Made by a program: the position numbers and the translations under genes. A stretch of DNA of 64,000 nt from Umbilicaria muhlenbergii (taxonomy: Eukaryota > Ascomycota > Lecanoromycetes > Umbilicariales > Umbilicariaceae). Every line of letters begins with the position of its first letter. Within the stretch, counting starts at the first letter, position 1. A model generated the notes under the pieces. It made no database searches. It was not told where the DNA came from and saw only the letters and a program-made list of their open reading frames with translations. The stretch is taken from contig KK106981.1 in the NCBI GenBank assembly GCA_000611775.1, positions 1,238,792-1,302,791 of the forward strand, read 5' to 3'. Positions 58,701 to 64,000 of this stretch are shown one piece after another.

Positions 58701-61700
58701 TAAGTGATTTTCAGCATGTAGCTTGTTGAATGTCTTATCAACAAGCTCTTTATCTTGCTTCCTCAGTGAGTACACCTTGACTTGCCCGGCCTTGTAGAGC
58801 TCTCTTTAGTTATCAAGAAGTGATATGTTCATTCACTCTGACTTCAGAACATTAATGATGTTGCTTTAATCTTCTCATAACTGAGAGTATTGATTGATGA
58901 CTTCTGTAATTTGATACATGATGCTCACATCATCACACACAGTGATTCTGTTCAGTAGCAGGCTCTCTGCAAGTGATTATGATGAAAATGAGAGGTTTCC
59001 TGTGAATAAGCTGTTCATGACTACATTGAATGCCGTGACTGCAGCTAGAATGCTTTGAAAACTTTGACATGCTCAGCTCTCATTATCTCTTGAGTGAGTC
59101 TTTCAGGCAGCAAGCATTGAGGTGTTTAAGTGAGCTGAGTAACAGTCATTTATCTTGTATTTCATCACCTGGCCTAGGTGAGTCTTCTGAGGTAGGACCA
59201 CAGGCTTTTCAGACTCATTGTAGATCAGTACTTCAGACATCATATGATTGATGATGTAAGTGTACACCGTGAGTTCAATGTCAATATCACTGAGTTTAAA
59301 TAAGAGGTCCCTGTCCTTGAGGAGTTCAATCTCATGAAACAGGGTAATGAGTACTGCAATTTAAGCCTGTGATGAAATCACAGTGTACTCATTAAATGTC
59401 ATTATTTTATTCATTCAGGCGTTAGATCTAGTCATTACATGTAGTGAAATGATGATATTTTGGCAGCTTTTTATCACAGTCACTGAGTTCTTTGATCACA
59501 GCTTGACTGTGACCTTCTCTGCTGTCAGTATATTCATCTCAATAAGCATGTTTGCTTTGAGGTTGTTAATTAAGTGAAATTCATCACTGATGTGAGCTGT
59601 CCTGCCGTCAGTGCCTGGGAGGTAAATATTCAGAGTGATGTACTCATTTGCTTAATGAGTTGCAGTCTCAAGGCTGCAGACTGAGATTGATGATGCTGTT
59701 CACTTCATCTTGTGAGTTTTATTCAAGGTTAATCTGTGAAAGAACTGTTTATCAATGAGGCTCATAATGCACCTGCTATTAATGCAGACTGACTCTGCAG
59801 GTGTATTCAACTTTTCATTAAACCTCACCTTCATTGTGATGTATCATCAACCCTGGAAAGTGTATCCTTGTGTAGGCTGCTTTGGCTTGCTTGAGCTCAT
59901 TATGATAAGGTGATTAAGTGAGCTCTCAATAAATTTATGATTAACTGCTGATAAACAGCCTTTTCAGACATGTTTATGCAGTTTGTTGTTTGATCAGAAT
60001 TCCTCATGACAGTTTCAGCAGGAGAGGGAGAGTGTATAATGATTTATGTTTAAGTTTTCTGATTCTCCTTCTGATCCTTCCACGGCTTGACTGTCTTGCT
60101 TGTTATATTCATTGAAGCTTGAGATGTAAGTGTCCTCAGCATCTTGCTGATAAGCTTGCTCATAGAAATCATCTTCTCACTCCTGATAAGTTGACTGCTC
60201 ATCTTCATCAGGCTCCTCATGATAAGCTCAGGGATGATTAAGCTGTCAGTGTCAGAAAGGGTTCTTGTTTTCAGCATTTTAATTCAGTGATAAATCTACA
60301 TCAGTGAACAGTTTTTCATTTTCATTTGTGATCATGAGTGATTGACATATCTCTTCAAGCTGAGGTGTGACTGTGGTTTGACCTTGTGCCTGTGCATTAT
60401 TAGAATTTCTCTGATCTTGATATGCAGGATAGCAGTCATATCCTCTGTTAAATCACTCAACATTATGAAAGGAAGGGTTATTGACAGAATAATTAATATT
60501 AAAAAACAGAGAACAATTGTTCCCTTGAAATTGAAACTGAGATGAATGATTAAAATGTTGCTTGCCTTGTTGATTGCCTGACTGGCGTTCTCATTGATCA
60601 TTGAAGATATTATCATGGCTAGACTCTTGATCTTTGATGTACATGTTAAATTAAATATCTTTCTGGTAATTGACGTCCTTGATAAGGGTCGCTATGATAA
60701 AGTTTGATGTGAGGTGAGGTAGGTGTAGGTGTAACTTAATGTTTAAATGCTCATAAGCAGTTAGAACCTGAGCTGCCTCTGTTGTAGCAGTTTCAGTGTT
60801 CTTCTCATGCAGAATGATGAACTGTATATAGAAGGCTGAATCTTGATGATGTTTGACATCATGAACAGTGTATCATAAAGCCTTTAAAGCTGTCAGAGCT
60901 CTACTGAAGTTATTCTGAAATTTGACTTTCAAGGCATTACATCATTCAAATACCTCATTGTTGTTGTTCCTCAAGCTTATACAAGAAAGGTGAGTGAGTT
61001 CCTCTGTGTATCAAGTGTTCACCTTTCCTAGAAGGCAGGTGTTCAGGTTTTGTCTAAGCAAAGTCACATTCATGATGAGTGCTTTGACACGTAGATGATT
61101 GATGAAGCTGAACACATTATGATAGATTTGATGATTCTCCTTGACTTCAACTGATTCAACATCTGAATTGAGGTCAAAGTAACTGATATCTCAGAGCCTG
61201 AATGCTGAGTTACTCTCAGTTTCATCACTTATTGAATCAACAGAGCTGAGGGGTTCAGCTTCACCTGATGATCCTGATGAGTCTTATGAGCCTGCTTGTA
61301 TGTTGATCATGGCTGCTGTTACTGCTGTCTGAACATTAACTTGAATAAGCTGCTGCATCTCCTCTTGAGAGATTCCTTCACTGTTGTTTATCATGCTTGA
61401 ATCATGAGATGATCTTCATTCATCTTGTATTAACTCAGTTTCATTTGTGATCTGTTGAGTGATGAGCTCATTAAATGATCTTGACATGAATGAGTTGTGA
61501 GTAAAGGAGTCAGGATGATGTCCTGTTGAGAAGTGACATTCTCATTCTCATGAGCTTGAGGGTGCAACAGCTGAAACAGCTTCTAAGAGCTTGCAGATAT
61601 CATGATTTAATCATGATTTATCTGTGACTCACTCAGGTGATTAAGTGAGAGATTCTTGAAATACTGCTTTGATGAATTAACTGAATTCCTTTAATTGAGC

Positions 61701-61930
61701 ATCTGCTGATCTGACATTTTCTTGAACAACACAGGTGATGACTTGTTTCCTGACTGCTGAGATGTCTTCAGCTTAATGATGATCTGAGTTGATGAAGTCC
61801 TGAAGTTGATAGCTGAGTGCTGTCATAGCCTGATTTAAAGCCAGTCAGTTGATGTCTGATGTGAACATCAGATTAATGATTTACATGGTAAAGTCAAAGC
61901 TTTAATAGGACTGATGCTAGGTAAGAAGAT
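55740..61930 (-). pseudogene. Gag-Pol polyprotein relic of element C
   Basis: Gag lies about 61.9-60.05 kb. A finger reading C-x-N-C-H-E-E-F then SNNKLHKHV and GC lies at about 59.95-60.03 kb (C-x2-C...H-x3-H-x(n)-C). RT is open at 58116-58319 with MNDIVIFFNMLNEHLHHLDS; YMND stands for YMDD, a GG to GA change. RNase H spans about 57.9-57.3 kb. Integrase (open 56739-57209) has the HHCC zinc site (HDELRHPEYTRTHEH...CLQCQLC) and the first catalytic Asp region (SLNFILGLPVTPL, SLTDKFSKAV). The chromodomain (about 55.74-55.91 kb) reads HYEIEHLLKKRTRRSEHDDC then EYLVQ-stop-KGYSFEHDM-stop-YN. TGA replaces both usual Trp residues. Confidence 0.88.
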
Positions 61931-61992
61931 TTAACTGTTAAAGCAGTCTATGATGCCTTAATGATTGTTTATGGTGATGTTGCTACCATTTT

Positions 61993-62131
61993 TGTTGTGA
62001 GTGATAAAGATGTTGATTCTATCTACTAAGAAGTCAGCTTTTATGCTGACTTCACTAAGCTATGCTAAGTTAAAGTAAGATAAAAAGTGATGAGGCCCTG
62101 GTAGAGCTGAGGTCCTGATAAAGTCACAACA
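61993..62131 (-). repeat. 5' LTR of element C
   Basis: 139 bp, same ends and hairpin as the 3' LTR, followed by TSD GTGAG (62132-62136). Confidence 0.9.
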
Positions 62132-62136
62132 GTGAG

Positions 62137-62588
62137 AACAAGAATGAAGAAGACATTAATGATGAAGACAAGAAAAAAGCAAGACATATCAAGCTGTCAC
62201 TTATGATGAAGCGCTAATGTGACATAGAACATCACAAGGCATGTTAAACATTCAACAGTTAAAAATCAGCTCAGTTTTAAATCAACAGATGAACTCAACA
62301 ACACTGAGAAGCACAGTCTTAACATTAAGAAAGTGAACCCTTATATGCTGTTGATAAAAATGAAGAAGCATAAGAAGCCACATAGAGAACCTGTTGATTA
62401 AGATTGAAACTGAACACAATTCACAGGATGAGTGAAACTGAATATCATGAAGATAAAATACTTCTGAGTGAATAACAGTATCATCAATGATCAGGTCAAT
62501 TATGAGAAATTTGTTGATACTCATAAAGACAAGAAGACAGTGACTGTGTTATGAAAAAAGAGAAAGATTCAAGAGGAGGAGAATTAAA
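62137..62588 (+). pseudogene. Unknown gene relic, 3' part beyond element C
   Basis: Continues the acidic tail in frame after removal of element C and one GTGAG: NKNEEDINDEDKKKARHIK, then VNPYMLLIKMKKHKKPHREP (about 62.33-62.39 kb), ending KRKIQEEEN and TAA at 62588. Basic and acidic patches alternate. Stops within are mostly TGA. Confidence 0.45.
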
Positions 62589-63220
62589 CATGTAAATTTT
62601 TTAAATCCTTGAAAGACTTGTTGAACATGTGAATGCATTAATAACAACATTCTAGTTAATACTCTCAATGTTAATAATGCTTGAATCATGACTCATTTAT
62701 TTCTTTCTCTCTTTGGCTGTCTTCCTTCATTTTAATGTTGCTTAAATCAGGCTAATGATGTGTTCTTGATAATTAAAGCCTACATTATCAGATTAATTCT
62801 ATCATTCAGCACTTTCCTGAGCGTTAGATGTCATTTGAGCAATGAAAGCTGAATGTGACCTCAGTGAGAGCTGAGTGTAGCATCAACATCAACATCAGAG
62901 AGTTGCAGGCTGAGGAATGAGGCTTCAGCAGTGATGATGACAGTGAGTATGACAGCACTGAAGTCACAGAAGCAGTATGAGGTTGAGGATCTGTTTAAGC
63001 AGTTGCAGCCACATCATATGATGATGATGTTCAGGGTGATGATTACAAGTCAGCACATGATGTGCAGATTGAAAGATCAAGAGATAATTCACAACCTGCA
63101 CTACACATATACCTCATAGAAAGGGATGATGAGTGAGTCTACAATCATTTAAAGTTAATCATGTATAGATGTATCTTGCAATGTCTGCATTATATGCAAT
63201 ATTCTCTCATGACTTGAAAG
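62589..63220 (+). pseudogene. Short coding relic of unknown family
   Basis: From an ATG at about 62829 a plus-strand frame reads MSFEQ-stop-KLNVTSVRAECS, then GFSSDDDSEYDSTEVTEAV (about 62.92-62.98 kb) and DVQGDDYKSAHDVQIERSRD. Breaks are TGA. The acidic Ser/Asp-rich start looks like the N-terminus of a nuclear protein, but no family is recognised. Confidence 0.35.
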
Positions 63221-63276
63221 TTCAATGAACTCACACAATGTTCATTGAACAACAAGTACATTCAATGAATGTTCAT
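63221..63276. repeat. TTCAWTGAA motif cluster 4
   Basis: Three copies (TTCAATGAA, TTCATTGAA, TTCAATGAA) about 20-22 bp apart, close to the right edge of the mutated block. Confidence 0.65.
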
Positions 63277-63419
63277 CACCTATAGTACTTCAAACGTGAA
63301 AGATGAACATAGTACTGAATTAACAATGTGCAAAATCAACAACACCATCACGTAAATCATAAGAATCAGATGAAATAAACTTAGCGCTCAGTGAACTATA
63401 ATGATGTTGACAGTTGAAA

Positions 63420-64000
63420 GTGGCATCATCAATGTTATTGACTTGTATACATTATGCGCTCTTATGGATTTCCACGGCAAAGCTGCGTGAAATAATAGCA
63501 TTGATAAAAGCAACGTTTACGCAATACACAAATGACACAAATAAAAGCGCTCTGAGCGGCCATGAGCTACGACATGAGATCAGCAGATCAGAGCGCATTG
63601 CGTTAACATAGTCCACGGGGCAACACCACACTATAGGCAACGCCGCACCCCCCCCCCCCCCCCCAACTATTGAAATTACCCATTTCTCCACCATAATTGC
63701 ATGCATTCAACAGAGAAAGAAGTGTGTATTCTGAAGGTCATTGAGGCCTATAATAATGCTCTTACAAATTCAGAAAGCAGCTAGAGACACAGGCTAGGAA
63801 GTTAAAACAGCTGCAGGATAAAGAGGAGAAGCAGACTGTGAAGACTGCAGTTGTCACAACAAAAGCAGCCTTGAAGGTGCTGAAATGCATAGATTTTACA
63901 GCTCTGTTATAGACTACAATGTAGAGCTTCAAAGTTTCTTATTTAGATCAAAATTTACAGCTCAATTGGTGAAATTCTGATTTTTTTCCCTTTGGGGGGG
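63420..64000. other. Unmutated right flank with poly-C tract
   Basis: CpG returns at about 63.45 kb (ACGGCAAAGCTGCG, GAGCGGCC, GAGCGCATTGCG). A run of 17 C lies at 63648-63664. A plus-strand piece near 63.72-63.76 kb reads ILKVIEAYNN, faintly like the start of a pogo-type helix-turn-helix, followed by a lysine-rich helical frame (KLKQLQDKEEKQTVKTAVVT, about 63.8-63.86 kb). Neither is a firm gene. The window ends in GGGGGGG. Confidence 0.4.

Larger units (their letters stand above)
53438..62131 (-). mobile_element. Element C: family C Ty3/gypsy chromovirus with 139-bp LTRs
   Basis: 8,694 bp with short 139-bp LTRs (53438-53576 and 61993-62131), whose outer ends are the perfect inverted pair TGTTGTGA/TCACAACA, and TSD GTGAG. 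Minus-strand order: Gag, C2H2-like finger, protease/RT, RNase H, integrase, chromodomain, extra sense ORF, 3' LTR. It is inserted inside the acidic coding tail of the unknown gene. Heavily mutated. Confidence 0.92.

Noticed and set aside
7950-63420. TGA read as Trp (alternative genetic code)
   Set aside because: TGA also stands at Arg positions, TAA appears at Gln positions, catalytic residues are changed, and the intact genes at 1-6 kb use TGG for Trp. Mutation explains all of these; recoding does not.
7950-63420. Classical Neurospora-type RIP (CpA to TpA)
   Set aside because: Trp codons became TGA rather than TAG, and CpA within TCA remains abundant. A RIP-like process is still possible, but not with that context as the main one.

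Overview
The window looks like a filamentous ascomycete (Pezizomycotina) nuclear chromosome. The reasons are 46-56 bp introns with GTAAG/GTAGG donors and CTAAC/CTAAT branch sites, an Hsp70-like gene and a STAND-type N-terminal domain of fungal kinds, and chromodomain Ty3/gypsy retrotransposons decayed by C-to-T mutation. The species cannot be told from the sequence. Every coordinate comes from reading the sequence by eye; no search or alignment program was run.

Layout. (1) 1-7.2 kb is ordinary gene-bearing DNA: a six-exon Hsp70-like gene (minus), two small tandem-repeat blocks, a two-exon single-pass membrane protein gene (plus) and a short two-exon STAND N-terminal-domain gene (minus). (2) 7.2-7.9 kb is a CpG-containing border with a weakly supported transposase-like relic. 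(3) About 7.95-63.4 kb is a hypermutated repeat block rich in TGA and TCA, in which reading frames are broken almost only by TGA at expected Trp and Arg positions. (4) 63.42-64 kb is CpG-containing, apparently unmutated sequence with a 17-C run.

Inside the block, structure was recovered from LTRs and 5-bp target-site duplications. Family B elements (281/282-bp LTRs, TGTCAGG...TTACA) sit head to head: B1 on the minus strand (9944-25378, TSD GACAG) and B2 on the plus strand (25405-33751), 26 bp apart. Family A (433/434-bp LTRs, TGTTACA at both ends) has a full copy A1 (10690-17279, TSD GAACT) nested in B1, a solo LTR (19015-19447, TSD ATAGA) also in B1, and A2 (39812-46312, minus) with one LTR enlarged by a 41-bp minisatellite and a 591-bp assembly gap. 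B2 keeps the empty sites of both insertions into B1. Family C (139-bp LTRs, TGTTGTGA...TCACAACA, TSD GTGAG) is one element on the minus strand (53438-62131) that splits an unknown gene in frame. The families encode Gag-Pol with a C-terminal chromodomain, seen in A1, B1, B2 and C. Families A and B also carry antisense cysteine-rich ORFs between pol and the 3' LTR, and C carries a sense ORF there.

The older DNA between retrotransposons holds a decayed Plavaka-type DNA transposase (46.97-49.62 kb), a C-terminal piece of the spliceosomal helicase gene PRP28 (37.0-37.9 kb), an array of 108-codon repeats, at least two unrecognised coding relics, and four clusters of a near-palindromic TTCAWTGAA motif that separate these modules.

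The most unusual feature is the mutation spectrum. TGG becomes TGA and CGA becomes TGA, while CpA inside TCA survives. Textbook CpA-directed RIP should instead give TAG/TAA. Copy-to-copy comparison inside the window supports CpG and CCA as the affected contexts.
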